A stretch of DNA of 38,498 bases from UBA11475 sp045655805 (GCA_045655805.1 JAZOPZ010000026.1:1-38498), one strand, 5' to 3'; shown: positions 7,755-16,965, counted from the stretch's first letter. Notes: a model not told the origin generated them from the letters alone. Made by a program: numbers and translations.

Positions 7755-8741
7755 TTATTTTAAAGTTGCTAACATTACTGCTTTTATGGTGTGCATACGG
7801 TTTTCGGCCTCGTCAAAGACGATTGATTGTTCACTTTCGAAAACCTCGTCAGTAACTTCAAGAGCGGTTAAACCAAACTTGTCGTAAATTTGTTTGCCTA
7901 TAGTTGTTTTTAAATCGTGGAAGGCTGGTAGACAGTGCATAAATCTACATTGTGAGCCAGCGTTATCCATAATCATTTTGTTAACTTGATACGGTTTAAG
8001 GTCTGCTATTCTTTCTTCCCAAACTTTTTCAGGTTCGCCCATAGAAACCCAAACGTCGGTATAAATAACGTCGGCGTTTTTAGTTGCCATTATAGGGTCG
8101 GTAATAAATTCTAAAATAGCGCCTGTTTCTTTGGCTACTTCTTGACAAGCGTCAATAAGTTTTTGGTCAGGGAAGTACTTTTTAGGGGCGCACGCAACGA
8201 AGTGCATGCCCATTTTTGCGCAACCAACCATAAGCGAATTACCCATATTATAACGAGCGTCGCCCATATAAACGAGTTTTTTGCCTTTTAGAGAACCGAA
8301 ATGCTCTTTAATAGTCATAAAGTCGGCTAAAATTTGGGTAGGGTGGAATTCGTTAGTTAATCCGTTCCACACAGGTACGCCTGCGTAACGTGCTAATTCT
8401 TCAACGATTTCTTGACCGTAACCACGGTATTCGATACCGTCGAACATTCTGCCTAATACTCTTGCCGTATCAGCGATACTTTCTTTCTTTCCGATTTGTG
8501 AACCACTTGGATCAAGGTATACTGGGTGCATACCAAGGTCGGAGCAAGCAACTTCAAAACTGCAACGGGTACGAGTACTAGTTTTTTCAAAAATAAGTGC
8601 AATATTTTTGCCGACTAAATCACGGTGAGATACGCCGTTTTTCTTTTGCTCTTTAAGGGTAAACGCAAGGTCGATAAGATAATCGATTTCTTGCGGAGTA
8701 TAGTCTAAAAGTTTTAAAAAATGTCTGCCTTTTAAGTTCAT
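7755..8741 (-). CDS. argF: Ornithine carbamoyltransferase
   Basis: 328 aa. ArgF makes citrulline from ornithine and carbamoyl phosphate, step 6 of arginine synthesis. The carbamoyl-phosphate motif is FEKTSTRTRCSFE (about 52-64), the ornithine-side motif is MHCLPAFHD, and FHPTQ is also present. It is the last gene of the arg operon, 9 bases after argD. A catabolic (argI/arcB) role is unlikely given six biosynthetic partners upstream in the same operon. The 7668-7695 palindrome lies downstream of its stop. Confidence 0.95.
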   Translation of the reverse strand: MNLKGRHFLKLLDYTPQEIDYLIDLAFTLKEQKKNGVSHRDLVGKNIALIFEKTSTRTRCSFEVACSDLGMHPVYLDPSGSQIGKKESIADTARVLGRMFDGIEYRGYGQEIVEELARYAGVPVWNGLTNEFHPTQILADFMTIKEHFGSLKGKKLVYMGDARYNMGNSLMVGCAKMGMHFVACAPKKYFPDQKLIDACQEVAKETGAILEFITDPIMATKNADVIYTDVWVSMGEPEKVWEERIADLKPYQVNKMIMDNAGSQCRFMHCLPAFHDLKTTIGKQIYDKFGLTALEVTDEVFESEQSIVFDEAENRMHTIKAVMLATLK

Positions 8742-8750
8742 TATTTACTC

Positions 8751-9914
8751 CTATTCGGCTATTACTTCTTTTAAGATTGAGATTGCCTTTTTTAATAAAT
8801 CAAACGGAATATTAAGTGCAGGTAATAACCTTACTTTGTCTTTTGCAGTCAATACAAGTAAGCCTTTTTCGATACACTTAAGCGCTATATCTTTTGACGG
8901 CTTATCGCATTTTATACCGAGCATTAAACCTTTGCCTGAAACACTTACAACACCTTTTGTCGAAGTTAATTCGTTTATGATATATTGGCTTTTTTGTTCA
9001 ATTTCAGCCATAACGGTGTCGTCAAGTCGTTCCAAAACGCTTAAAGCACCAGCCGAGCAAACAGGGTTTGCGCCGTAGGTTGAGCCGTGCGTACCTGCCG
9101 TTAAAACGCCTTGTGCTTTCTCGCCTATAATACAAGCGCCAATAGGCAAGCCACCACCTAAACCTTTTGCAGTAGTGATAACGTCAGGAGTGATGCCGTA
9201 GTGCATATATGCGTAAAGTTTACCAGTTCTGCCGTTGCCTGTTTGAACTTCGTCAATGATTAAAAGAATATCTTTTTCTTGACAAATTTTATATACCGCC
9301 GACATAAATTCGGTGGATACAGGCATAACGCCACCTTCACCTTGAACGCATTCAAGCATAATAGCGCAAACGGTATTATCGTTAACGAGTTGATTTAAAC
9401 CGTTTATGTCGCCGTTTTCAACTTGCATAAAACCGTCTACGAGTGGCAAGAAGTGTTGGTGAAAAACATCTTGTCCCGTTGCCGAAAGGGTAGCGAGAGT
9501 TCTCCCGTGGAAACTATTTTTTAGTGTTATTATTTTTGCGTTTTTAACGCCTTTGTCTTCGTAATATTTTCTCGCAACTTTTATTGCACACTCGTTAGCC
9601 TCTGCGCCAGAGTTTGCAAAGAAAACTTTTTTAAGTCCTGTCTTTTGACATAAAAGTTTTGCTAGTTTTACGCAAGGTTCGGTATAATATAAGTTTGAAG
9701 TATGTTGGATTTTATCAAGTTGTGCCTTTACTGCGTTAGTCCAAATTTCATCAGCGTAGCCAAAAGCCGTTACGCCGATACCCGTGCCTAAATCTATATA
9801 TTCCTTACCGTCAAAATCGTAGGCAATAGAGCCTTTGCCGTGTGATATTTCTACAGGAAAACGGCTGTAAGTATTAGCAACGTATAATTGATCTTCCGTT
9901 TTTAAGTTAATCAT
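8751..9914 (-). CDS. argD: Acetylornithine aminotransferase
   Basis: 387 aa class-III PLP transaminase that converts N-acetylglutamate semialdehyde to N-acetylornithine. The PLP lysine is in TTAKGLGGGLPIGA; NSGAEANE, SFHGRTLA and IDEVQTGNGRTG are the other family motifs. The frame opens three codons earlier with GTG at 9923, but AGGTG lies 6 bases before the ATG at 9914, so I use that start. It overlaps the end of argB by 8 bases, which suggests translational coupling. Confidence 0.93.
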   Translation of the reverse strand: MINLKTEDQLYVANTYSRFPVEISHGKGSIAYDFDGKEYIDLGTGIGVTAFGYADEIWTNAVKAQLDKIQHTSNLYYTEPCVKLAKLLCQKTGLKKVFFANSGAEANECAIKVARKYYEDKGVKNAKIITLKNSFHGRTLATLSATGQDVFHQHFLPLVDGFMQVENGDINGLNQLVNDNTVCAIMLECVQGEGGVMPVSTEFMSAVYKICQEKDILLIIDEVQTGNGRTGKLYAYMHYGITPDVITTAKGLGGGLPIGACIIGEKAQGVLTAGTHGSTYGANPVCSAGALSVLERLDDTVMAEIEQKSQYIINELTSTKGVVSVSGKGLMLGIKCDKPSKDIALKCIEKGLLVLTAKDKVRLLPALNIPFDLLKKAISILKEVIAE

Positions 9915-10776
9915 CAAGGTCACCTACCATCGTGCCAGCGCCTTCGTCAGTTAAGATTTCCATAAGGATGGAGTGAGGAACTCTACCGTCCATTATAATT
10001 ACGTTTTTAACGCCGTGTTTGATTGCGTCTATACAACAATCTACCTTTGGTAACATACCGCCTGAAATAGTTCCGTCAGCGTAAAGTTTTTGGGCGTCTT
10101 CAATAGTTACGTGGGGGATAAGCGTTGACGGATCGTCTTTATCTTTTAAGATGCCTGCAATATCAGTCATCATAATAAGTCTTTCAGCGTTCAAAGCGCC
10201 GGCGATACGAGCGGCTGCCGTATCACCGTTAATGTTATAAACGTTGCCGTCTTTATCGCTTGCTACGGTTGAAATTACAGGTATATAGCCTTTTGAAAGC
10301 AAATCTTCAACGGGTTCAATGTTTACATCGGTGATTTTACCTACAAAGCCCAGTTTTTGGTCTTTAATTTCGGCTTGAATAAGCCCACCGTCGATACCTG
10401 AAATACCCATGGCTTTTCCACCTTTACTTTCAAGGTAGGAAACAAGTGTTTTGTTAACCTTTCCCGCGAGGACCATTTGAACGATATCTACGGTTTCTTT
10501 GTCGGTAACGCGTAAACCGTTGACAAATTCAGGTTCTTTGCCTAATTTTTCCATCATTTCGTTAATTTCAGGGCCACCACCGTGAACCAAAACCACTTTA
10601 ACGCCGATAAGCCATAGTAATACTACGTCTTCCATAACTTGTTCTTTAAGGTGTTGGTTAACCATTGCGTTGCCACCGTATTTTACTACTACAGTTTTGC
10701 CATTGTAGCGTTTAATGTAGGGGAGGGCTTGAGTAATAACTTCTGCGCGTTGCATATTTGAAAAATCTTTATCCAT
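9907..10776 (-). CDS. argB: Acetylglutamate kinase
   Basis: 289 aa amino-acid kinase that phosphorylates N-acetylglutamate, usually the feedback-controlled step where arginine is made through the ArgJ cycle. The N-terminal VVKYGGNAM and VLVHGGGPEIN glycine loops bind phosphate, and INGDTAAARIAGAL and SGGMLPKVDCC are diagnostic. An N-terminal extension of about 25 residues before the first strand is typical of arginine-inhibited hexameric forms; inhibition here is inference. AAGGAAG precedes the ATG, 12 bases after argJ. Confidence 0.95.
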   Translation of the reverse strand: MDKDFSNMQRAEVITQALPYIKRYNGKTVVVKYGGNAMVNQHLKEQVMEDVVLLWLIGVKVVLVHGGGPEINEMMEKLGKEPEFVNGLRVTDKETVDIVQMVLAGKVNKTLVSYLESKGGKAMGISGIDGGLIQAEIKDQKLGFVGKITDVNIEPVEDLLSKGYIPVISTVASDKDGNVYNINGDTAAARIAGALNAERLIMMTDIAGILKDKDDPSTLIPHVTIEDAQKLYADGTISGGMLPKVDCCIDAIKHGVKNVIIMDGRVPHSILMEILTDEGAGTMVGDLDD

Positions 10777-10788
10777 AAGTTCTTCCTT

Positions 10789-12003
10789 TTAAGTGCGGTA
10801 ATCTCCGTTGATTTTTACGTAATCGTAAGTTAAGTCGCAACCCCAAGCGGTAGAATTGTATTCGCCGTCGTTAAGGTCAACTATAATTTCAATTTCCTTT
10901 TCGAGAAGAATTTCTTTTGCTATTTCTTCAGAAAAATCTATACCACTACCGTTTTTGCATACTGCGATAGTGCCTTTATTTGATTTGAAAGCAACGTCAA
11001 TTTTATTCACGTCAACGTTTGCTTTGCTGTAACCGATAGCGCAGAGAACTCGTCCCCAATTTGCGTCTGCACCAAACATTGCTGCCTTTAATAAACTTGA
11101 ACAAATTACGCTCTTTGCAACGAGTTTAGCGTCGTATAAAGTTTTAGCGCCCGTTACCTTGCATTCCAAAAGTTTGGTTGCGCCCTCGCCGTCGCCTGCA
11201 ATCATTTTGCAAAGGTTAACGGTAAGAGTATTAAGGGCTTTCATAAAAGTTGAAAAATCTTCGCCTTCAGTAGTTATTTGGTCGTTTTTCGCCATACCGT
11301 TAGCGATAACCGTTACCATATCGTTGGTAGAAGTATCTCCGTCGATGCTTAACATATTGAAAGTGTTTTGAATATCGCCAGATAACGCTTTTTGGAGCAT
11401 GTCGGCTGAAATATTCGCGTCGGTGGTAATGAATACGAGCATAGTTGCCATGTTTGGATGAATCATACCACTGCCTTTTGCTATGCCACCCATACGGCAA
11501 GTTTTGCCACCGATAGTAAATTCTACGGCAACTTCCTTTTTGATGGTGTCAGTAGTCATTATAGCCTCGGCAGAGTGTTCGCCACCATGGACTGAAAGTT
11601 CTTTGACGAGCGACGGAATACCTTGTTTTATTGGTTCAATTGAAAGTGGTTGTCCGATTACGCCTGTTGATGCAACTACGATATCGTTTGCGCTGATATT
11701 GAGTTCTTGCGCTAAAAGTGAACAGGTTTGTTCGGCAATTTCAACGCCGTTTGCATTACAAGTGTTTGCGTTGCCACTGTTGCAAATAATTGCTTGAGCG
11801 TAACCGTCTGATATATGCTTTTTAGTTACGATAAGGGGAGCGCCTTTTACCAAGTTGGTGGTATAAACGGATGCTGAAGTTCCTTTTACTTCGCTATAAA
11901 TAAGCGCTAAATCACGTTTTGTACGATTTTTTCTAATGCCACAATGTATTCCACTTGCCGTAAAGCCTTTTGGAGCGCATACACCGCCTTGAATAAGTTT
12001 CAT
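10789..12003 (-). CDS. argJ: Bifunctional glutamate N-acetyltransferase/N-acetylornithine transacetylase
   Basis: 404 aa from the ATG at 12003, which has AAGGAG at 6-base spacing. A TTG seven codons earlier (12024) would overlap argC and has no site of its own. ArgJ recycles the acetyl group from acetylornithine to glutamate and so closes the acetyl cycle. The precursor cuts itself at the conserved MATML motif (HPNMATMLVF, about residue 185), with Thr becoming the nucleophile; KGSGMIHP and the C-terminal TAWGCDLTYDYVKIN are family marks. No separate argA or argE is visible, in line with a cyclic pathway. Confidence 0.95.
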   Translation of the reverse strand: MKLIQGGVCAPKGFTASGIHCGIRKNRTKRDLALIYSEVKGTSASVYTTNLVKGAPLIVTKKHISDGYAQAIICNSGNANTCNANGVEIAEQTCSLLAQELNISANDIVVASTGVIGQPLSIEPIKQGIPSLVKELSVHGGEHSAEAIMTTDTIKKEVAVEFTIGGKTCRMGGIAKGSGMIHPNMATMLVFITTDANISADMLQKALSGDIQNTFNMLSIDGDTSTNDMVTVIANGMAKNDQITTEGEDFSTFMKALNTLTVNLCKMIAGDGEGATKLLECKVTGAKTLYDAKLVAKSVICSSLLKAAMFGADANWGRVLCAIGYSKANVDVNKIDVAFKSNKGTIAVCKNGSGIDFSEEIAKEILLEKEIEIIVDLNDGEYNSTAWGCDLTYDYVKINGDYRT

Positions 12004-12013
12004 AGTATACTCC

Positions 12014-12931
12014 TTATAAGTCAAGACCGACCGTTTCGTCGGTGTCTAAAAGTAAATTCATATTTTGTATTGCTGAACCCGACGCACCTTTGCCTAAATT
12101 GTCAAAACGCGCCACGAGTAAAATTCTATCTTCATTGCCGTATACGGAAATTATCATACCGTCTTTATTTTTTAAAGAATTTGCCGATATAAGACCGTTT
12201 TCGGTGTCTTCAGAATAAGTAACTATTTTACCGTTATAGGTGCTTTTATAAACGGATTTAATATCTTCGATCGTGCCTTTAATTTGAGATGCGAACACGG
12301 GTACGGTTACTTGCATACCACGCTTAAAGTCTGCGACGATAGGGCAGAACACAGGTTCGTTGTTAAGTCCCGTAATTTTCATCATTTCGGGTAAGTGTTT
12401 ATGTTTTTGAGTTAAACCGTATTGTCGCGGAGCGTCTAAAAGACTATCTCTATCTTCCGTTTCGTAATCAGCAATCATTTTTTTGCCACCACCACTATAA
12501 CCGGTGAGTGAAAAACAGGTAAGTAGAGCATTTTTATCCAAAAGATTTGCGTCGATTAAAGGTTTAACGAGCGCTATGAAACCACTCGCGTGGCAACCTG
12601 GGTTTGCAACTCTTTTTGAGTTTTTGATTTTATCGCGATAACCGATTTCGGCAAAGCCGTAGGTCCAATCTTCAGCCGTTCTAAAGGCGGTAGAAGTATC
12701 TATTACCTTTACTGCGTCGTTTTCAATTAAACTGACGGATTCTCTTGACGCATCGTCAGGTAAGCATAAAAAAACTAAATCTGCCGAATTTATCGCTTGT
12801 TTTCTTGCCGAAATATCTTTTCTTAATTCTTCTGGCAAGGTTATTAATTCAATATCTTTACGGTTTGCCAAACGCTCACGGATTTCAAGCCCCGTAGTGC
12901 CTGCACTACCGTCTATGAAAATTTTATACAT
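12014..12931 (-). CDS. argC: N-acetyl-gamma-glutamyl-phosphate reductase (short, ArgC2-like type)
   Basis: 305 aa, shorter than the ~345-aa common form and like the type-2 reductases. It reduces acetylglutamyl phosphate to the semialdehyde with NADPH. The nucleotide loop is FIDGSAGTTGLEI at the N terminus, the catalytic Cys is in NPGCHASGF, and SGGGKKM follows. Its ATG overlaps the argH stop by 8 bases, so the two are coupled. Confidence 0.92.
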   Translation of the reverse strand: MYKIFIDGSAGTTGLEIRERLANRKDIELITLPEELRKDISARKQAINSADLVFLCLPDDASRESVSLIENDAVKVIDTSTAFRTAEDWTYGFAEIGYRDKIKNSKRVANPGCHASGFIALVKPLIDANLLDKNALLTCFSLTGYSGGGKKMIADYETEDRDSLLDAPRQYGLTQKHKHLPEMMKITGLNNEPVFCPIVADFKRGMQVTVPVFASQIKGTIEDIKSVYKSTYNGKIVTYSEDTENGLISANSLKNKDGMIISVYGNEDRILLVARFDNLGKGASGSAIQNMNLLLDTDETVGLDL

Positions 12932-14303
12932 TTTTAATGGTTTCCTTAACGAAGGCTATTTGTTTTTCGACCGATTTAACAGAAGTGCCACCCTCTGAAA
13001 TACGCTTGTTTACGCAAGTTTCAAGGCTGATTTCTTGATATAAATCGTTATCGAATAATTCACTAAAAGTTTTGTATTCAGCGATAGGTAAAGTTTCTAA
13101 AACTTCACCGATTGCTATACATTTTGCAACGATTTGACCACATATTTTGTAAGCCGTTCTAAAAGGCATACCTTTTTTAACCAAATAGTCCGCTAAATCC
13201 GTTGCGTTGATAAAGCCCGTGCCTGCGGCTTTTTTCATGTTTTGTGGTAATGCTTTCATACTTGCAACCATCGGAGCAAATACGTCAAGGCACATTTTAA
13301 CGGTATCTACGGCGTCAAAAAGACTTTCTTTGTCTTCTTGCATATCTTTGTTGTAAGCAAGTGGGAGACCTTTTAACATCGTTAACGTTCCCATTAAATC
13401 GCCGTAAACTCTACCTGTTTTACCACGAACAAGTTCTGCCATATCGGAATTCTTCTTTTGTGGCATAATTGACGAACCCGTGGTAAATGCGTCTGAAAGT
13501 TCAACGAACTTAAATTCCCAACTAGACCAAAGAATAATTTCTTCAGAAAAGCGTGAAAGGTGCATCATTAAAAGAGAACAAGCCGAAATAAATTCAGCGC
13601 AAAAATCTCTATCAGAAACGCCGTCGATACTGTTTAACGCTATTTTTGAAAAGCCAAGTTTTTCAGCCTCTAAATACCTATCGGTATCGTATGTCGTACC
13701 TGCTAGTGCACAACTGCCGATAGGGGATACGTCGGTACGCTTAAAGCAGTCTTTAAATCTGTCGATATCTCTTAAAAGCATCATGGCGTACGCCATAAGG
13801 TGATGACCAAAAGTGATTGGTTGAGCCCTTTGTAAGTGTGTGTACCCTGGCATTATCGTCGATTTGTGTTCTTCAGCAAGATTTACTACTGCGTTAACGG
13901 TCGCTTTAATTTTTTCTACGATAGAAGTGATTTCTTCTTTAACGTACATACGCATATCAAGGGCTACTTGGTCGTTACGACTGCGTGCAGTATGTAATTT
14001 TTTGCCTACGTCACCAACTTTAGCAGTCAAAACTTGTTCAACGAACATATGTATATCTTCAGCGTCGTAATCAATTTTTAAAGTTCCATTTTTAAGGTCT
14101 TCTAAAATTTCAGAAAGAGCAGTGGTTAAAATTTCACTTTCTTCTTTAGTGATTATATTTTTTGCGCCGAGCATTATAGCGTGCGCTATACTGCCTTCAA
14201 TGTCTTGTTTGAACATTCTACTGTCAAATTTAATTGACGAGTTAAAATCGTCCGCTATTTTTTCGGTAATGCCGTCGGTACGGCCTGCCCACATTTTTGC
14301 CAT
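12924..14303 (-). CDS. argH: Argininosuccinate lyase
   Basis: 459 aa from the ATG at 14303 (MAKMWAGRTDG), with GGAG five bases upstream. The frame is open 22 codons further but that extension is AT-rich, unlike the family and overlaps a terminator hairpin. ArgH splits argininosuccinate into arginine and fumarate. The fumarase-superfamily signature GSSIMPQKKNSD is complete, as are SRNDQVALD and GYTHLQRAQP. It lies between argG and argC in the operon. Confidence 0.95.
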   Translation of the reverse strand: MAKMWAGRTDGITEKIADDFNSSIKFDSRMFKQDIEGSIAHAIMLGAKNIITKEESEILTTALSEILEDLKNGTLKIDYDAEDIHMFVEQVLTAKVGDVGKKLHTARSRNDQVALDMRMYVKEEITSIVEKIKATVNAVVNLAEEHKSTIMPGYTHLQRAQPITFGHHLMAYAMMLLRDIDRFKDCFKRTDVSPIGSCALAGTTYDTDRYLEAEKLGFSKIALNSIDGVSDRDFCAEFISACSLLMMHLSRFSEEIILWSSWEFKFVELSDAFTTGSSIMPQKKNSDMAELVRGKTGRVYGDLMGTLTMLKGLPLAYNKDMQEDKESLFDAVDTVKMCLDVFAPMVASMKALPQNMKKAAGTGFINATDLADYLVKKGMPFRTAYKICGQIVAKCIAIGEVLETLPIAEYKTFSELFDNDLYQEISLETCVNKRISEGGTSVKSVEKQIAFVKETIKNV

Positions 14304-14343
14304 AAGTACTCCGTAAATATATATATAATAAAAAAATAATAAC

Positions 14344-14379
14344 GCAGTCCTGCTTGAGCATATTCCCAAGCAGGACCGC
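14344..14379 (-). terminator. Hairpin between argG and argH (terminator or attenuator)
   Basis: Arms 14344-14356 and 14367-14379 pair over 13 positions with one A/C mismatch (core CCTGCTTG/CAAGCAGG) and a 10-base loop. On the minus strand a U-rich tract follows. Since argH to argF have no other obvious strong promoter, partial termination here would set the ratio of argG to the rest; this is inference. Confidence 0.65.
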
Positions 14380-14407
14380 TAAAAAATCGGTTTAGGGTAG
14401 TGATTTT

Positions 14408-15628
14408 CTATTTATTTTTATTGTTTACCATTGCTTGAACTTTAATTGGTAAACCGAAAAGTTCGATAAATCCACCAGCGTCTGCTTGGTTATAATCGCT
14501 TTCGCCAAAAGTAGCAATTTCTTCACTATAAAGTGAATAATCACTCCAAACGCCTGCGTTTATCATATTGCCCTTGTAGAGTTTAAGACGAACTTTACCC
14601 GTAACTTTTTCTTGGGTTTTATCAACGAAAGCAGCGAGCGCTTCGCGAAGTGGGGTAAACCATTGACCGTTATAAACGAGTTCACCATAGGTAATTGCAA
14701 GTTTAGCCTTTTCGTGCATGGTGTATTTGTCAAGACAAAGAGTTTCTAACACGCTGTGTGCTTTGTATAAGATTGCACCACCCGGGGTTTCGTATACGCC
14801 ACGACATTTCATACCAACAAGACGGTTTTCAACTATGTCTAAAAGACCGATACCGTTTTCACCACCGATTTTGTTAAGTGCTAAAATTATGTTTTTAGCA
14901 CTCATCTTTTCGCCGTTTAAAGCAACCGGTTTGCCTTGTTCAAAGTCAAGTTCAATATAAGTTGGCTTATCTGGTGCGGTGATAGGAGATACGCCCATTT
15001 CAAGGAAGCCTTTCTTTTCGTACGTAGGTTCGTTACCAGTATCTTCAAGGTCTAAACCTTCGTGTGATAAGTGCCAAAGGTTTTTATCTTTAGAGTAGTT
15101 TGTTTCACGATTAATTTTAAGTGGTACGTTATGCGCTTCAGCATATTCGATTTCTTCTTCACGAGATTTAATGTTCCATTCACGCCAAGGAGCAATGATA
15201 GGCATTTCTGGCGCAAAGTTTTTAATTGCAAGTTCAAAACGTACTTGGTCGTTGCCTTTACCAGTACAGCCGTGGGCGATAGCGTCAGCATTTTCTTTGA
15301 TAGCGATTTCAACGAGTGCTTTTGCGATGCAAGGACGTGCGTGGCTAGTGCCTAAAAGGTATTCTTCGTAAATTGCGCCTGCTTTAACGCAAGGAATTAT
15401 ATAGTTATCAACGTAATCGTCGGTTAAATCAAGGCAGTAGAGTTTTGATGCGCCGGTCTTTAACGCTTTTTCTTCAAGTCCATCAAGTTCATCTGCTTGA
15501 CCTACGTTGCCGGCAACTGCGATAACTTCACAGTTGTTATAATTTTCTTTGAGCCAAGGGATGATGATTGAAGTATCAAGACCACCAGAGTATGCTAAAA
15601 CTACTTTTTTGATTTGTGATTTGTCCAT
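14408..15628 (-). CDS. argG: Argininosuccinate synthase
   Basis: 406 aa. ArgG joins citrulline and aspartate with ATP to give argininosuccinate. The PP-loop is AYSGGLDTSI (about 12-21). GCTGKGNDQVRFE and LWHLSHEGLDLED are conserved active-site regions. It is the first gene of the operon, with a perfect promoter and CAGGAGAAAG before the ATG. With argH, C, J, B, D and F it completes glutamate to arginine; carAB is not in the window. Confidence 0.96.
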   Translation of the reverse strand: MDKSQIKKVVLAYSGGLDTSIIIPWLKENYNNCEVIAVAGNVGQADELDGLEEKALKTGASKLYCLDLTDDYVDNYIIPCVKAGAIYEEYLLGTSHARPCIAKALVEIAIKENADAIAHGCTGKGNDQVRFELAIKNFAPEMPIIAPWREWNIKSREEEIEYAEAHNVPLKINRETNYSKDKNLWHLSHEGLDLEDTGNEPTYEKKGFLEMGVSPITAPDKPTYIELDFEQGKPVALNGEKMSAKNIILALNKIGGENGIGLLDIVENRLVGMKCRGVYETPGGAILYKAHSVLETLCLDKYTMHEKAKLAITYGELVYNGQWFTPLREALAAFVDKTQEKVTGKVRLKLYKGNMINAGVWSDYSLYSEEIATFGESDYNQADAGGFIELFGLPIKVQAMVNNKNK

Positions 15629-15660
15629 TTTTCTTTCTCCTGAAATTTATTTACGGCTAC

Positions 15661-15689
15661 ATTATAGGACTAAAAAAAAATATTGTCAA
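15661..15689 (-). promoter_or_regulatory. Consensus promoter of the arg operon
   Basis: Minus strand: TTGACA (15684-15689), 17-base spacer, TATAAT (15661-15666). Both hexamers are perfect, so strong basal activity that needs repression is expected. Confidence 0.88.
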
Positions 15690-15735
15690 CAATTTTTGTA
15701 TAAAAAATTAAAAAATTCAAAAAAAATTTAAAAAT

Positions 15736-15771
15736 AATGAATAATATGCAAAAATCAATGAATATTTGTTA
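15736..15771. promoter_or_regulatory. Pair of ArgR/AhrC-box-like sequences
   Basis: AATGAATAATATGCA (15736-15750) and AATGAATATTTGTTA (15757-15771) share AATGAATA exactly 21 bases (two helical turns) apart. Each resembles the Gram-positive ARG box (ATGAATA... TKCAA). They lie about 50-80 bases upstream of the -35. Control by arginine is inference from similarity and place; the region is very AT-rich, so chance matches are possible. Confidence 0.4.
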
Positions 15772-15845
15772 AAAATATGCAAAAAAAGATTAAGTATCGC
15801 AAAATTTATTAACAGAGTGGGGTATTTTAGATATTATAAAAAAAT

Positions 15846-15869
15846 AAAAAGCAGGAAAACCTGCTTTTT
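15846..15869. terminator. Intrinsic terminator downstream of the second acetyltransferase
   Basis: AAAAAGCAGG (15846-15855), AAAA loop, CCTGCTTTTT (15860-15869): a 10-bp perfect stem, with the U-tract in either direction. Confidence 0.85.
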
Positions 15870-15880
15870 AACTTTTAGGT

Positions 15881-16531
15881 TTATTTTTCTGGGTTAGGTA
15901 AATTTTCCCAGTCAATTAACATCCCCTTAAAAAATTCGCGATTATCTTTTTCGCCGATTTCACGATAAACTTTGCAAGGGTTGCCAAAAGCAACTACGTT
16001 TGACGGGATGTCTTTAGTAACTACTGACCCTGCGCCGATTACTGAATTATCGCCTATAGTTACGCCAGGCATAACCGTAACGCTTGAGCCAAGCCATACG
16101 TTGTTGCCGATTTTTACCTTTGCGTTGTATTGACCGCCAAGCGTGCGTAAAAACGGGTTGATAGGGTGACCAGCGGTTGCAATAACGACGTTTGGGGCGC
16201 ACATTACGTTGTCGCCTATTTCAATAGGGCCGTCGTCAACTAGTGTTAAATTGTAATTTGAATAAAAATGTTGACCTATCGTTACGAATTTACCAGTCCA
16301 ATTTGCGTGTAAAGGTGGTTCGATATAAGCGTCGTCACCGATTTGGTGAAACATTTTTTTCAATAGTTTTGCTCTGCGTTTTTTGTGCTTTGGGCGAGTT
16401 TTGTTGTAGTCGTACAACATTTCCATACGCTTAAATTGTTCGTTGGTTACGCTTTCGTCTTCAGAAAGGTACACAAGACCTGCGTCCATTCGTTCTTTTT
16501 GAGTTGAGTTCTTACTAATAATTTTATCCAT
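15881..16531 (-). CDS. Hexapeptide-repeat sugar O-acetyltransferase (maltose/galactoside acetyltransferase family)
   Basis: 216 aa. The N-terminal Mac-type helical domain (about 10-75) is followed by a left-handed beta-helix with ATAGHPINP (catalytic His) and IGAGSVVTKDIPSN. The beta-helix resembles that of 6937-7560, but the N-terminal part, loops and codon use differ, so they are paralogues in fold only. Codon use matches the surrounding chromosome. The acceptor sugar is unknown. It lies 50 bases after the small gene at 16582-16869 and has its own terminator. Confidence 0.85.
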   Translation of the reverse strand: MDKIISKNSTQKERMDAGLVYLSEDESVTNEQFKRMEMLYDYNKTRPKHKKRRAKLLKKMFHQIGDDAYIEPPLHANWTGKFVTIGQHFYSNYNLTLVDDGPIEIGDNVMCAPNVVIATAGHPINPFLRTLGGQYNAKVKIGNNVWLGSSVTVMPGVTIGDNSVIGAGSVVTKDIPSNVVAFGNPCKVYREIGEKDNREFFKGMLIDWENLPNPEK

Positions 16532-16581
16532 TTTTATCTCCGTTAGTTAGCGTCGTTATATTATTTATTGTGAAGTAAGTT

Positions 16582-16869
16582 TTATCTACGAGAATTCCAA
16601 TATTCGTCCCATTCTCGTTGAGCGTTAGCGCTTTCTTCTTGCGTGGTTTGACGAATAACTCTTTTTGCTCTTTCATAAGGGTATGGAACTTGGTCGGGGG
16701 AACACCATTTTATACTGTCCACATAAGCAGGTTGTTCTAAATTATGCCTGCCCATTTTTACTATAACGAAAGTTTTAGGCTGGCTTTTGCCACTTTCGTC
16801 AACGTACCAATAATTACAGCCGTAATATGGTTTAGGGCTGACCCCTACGTAAAGAATTTTTTTATCCAT
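16582..16869 (-). CDS. Small hypothetical protein
   Basis: 95 aa, not recognised. It is rich in Tyr, Trp and Pro in the first half (PYYGCNYWYVDE) and ends in a charged helix rich in Arg, Glu and Gln. There is no signal peptide or membrane segment. AAGGA lies 7 bases before the ATG and a good promoter lies upstream, so it is very likely expressed, perhaps together with the acetyltransferase. The single-domain size suggests a small beta-rich binding protein, but no function can be given. Confidence 0.7.
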   Translation of the reverse strand: MDKKILYVGVSPKPYYGCNYWYVDESGKSQPKTFVIVKMGRHNLEQPAYVDSIKWCSPDQVPYPYERAKRVIRQTTQEESANAQREWDEYWNSRR

Positions 16870-16896
16870 TGTAAAGTCCTTCTTGTCTTTATGGAT

Positions 16897-16924
16897 ATTA
16901 TAACATAAATATAAATAAAAGCAA
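16897..16924 (-). promoter_or_regulatory. Promoter of the small gene at 16582-16869
   Basis: Minus strand TTGCTT (16919-16924), 16-base spacer, TATAAT (16897-16902), with an extended -10 TG. Confidence 0.65.
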
Positions 16925-16965
16925 GGAATATTTCATTTTTATCGCAATAAAAAAGCAAAAAATAA

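Noticed and set aside
12004..12024. TTG start of argJ
   Set aside because: Overlaps argC and lacks a site; the ATG at 12003 has AAGGAG at ideal spacing.
14304..14369. 22-residue N-terminal extension of argH
   Set aside because: AT-rich, unlike the family and overlaps a terminator hairpin; the ATG at 14303 has GGAG.
14344..14379. T-box or arginine riboswitch before argH
   Set aside because: No T-box motif (AGGGTGG-type) or other known aptamer seen; a plain hairpin plus U-tract explains it.
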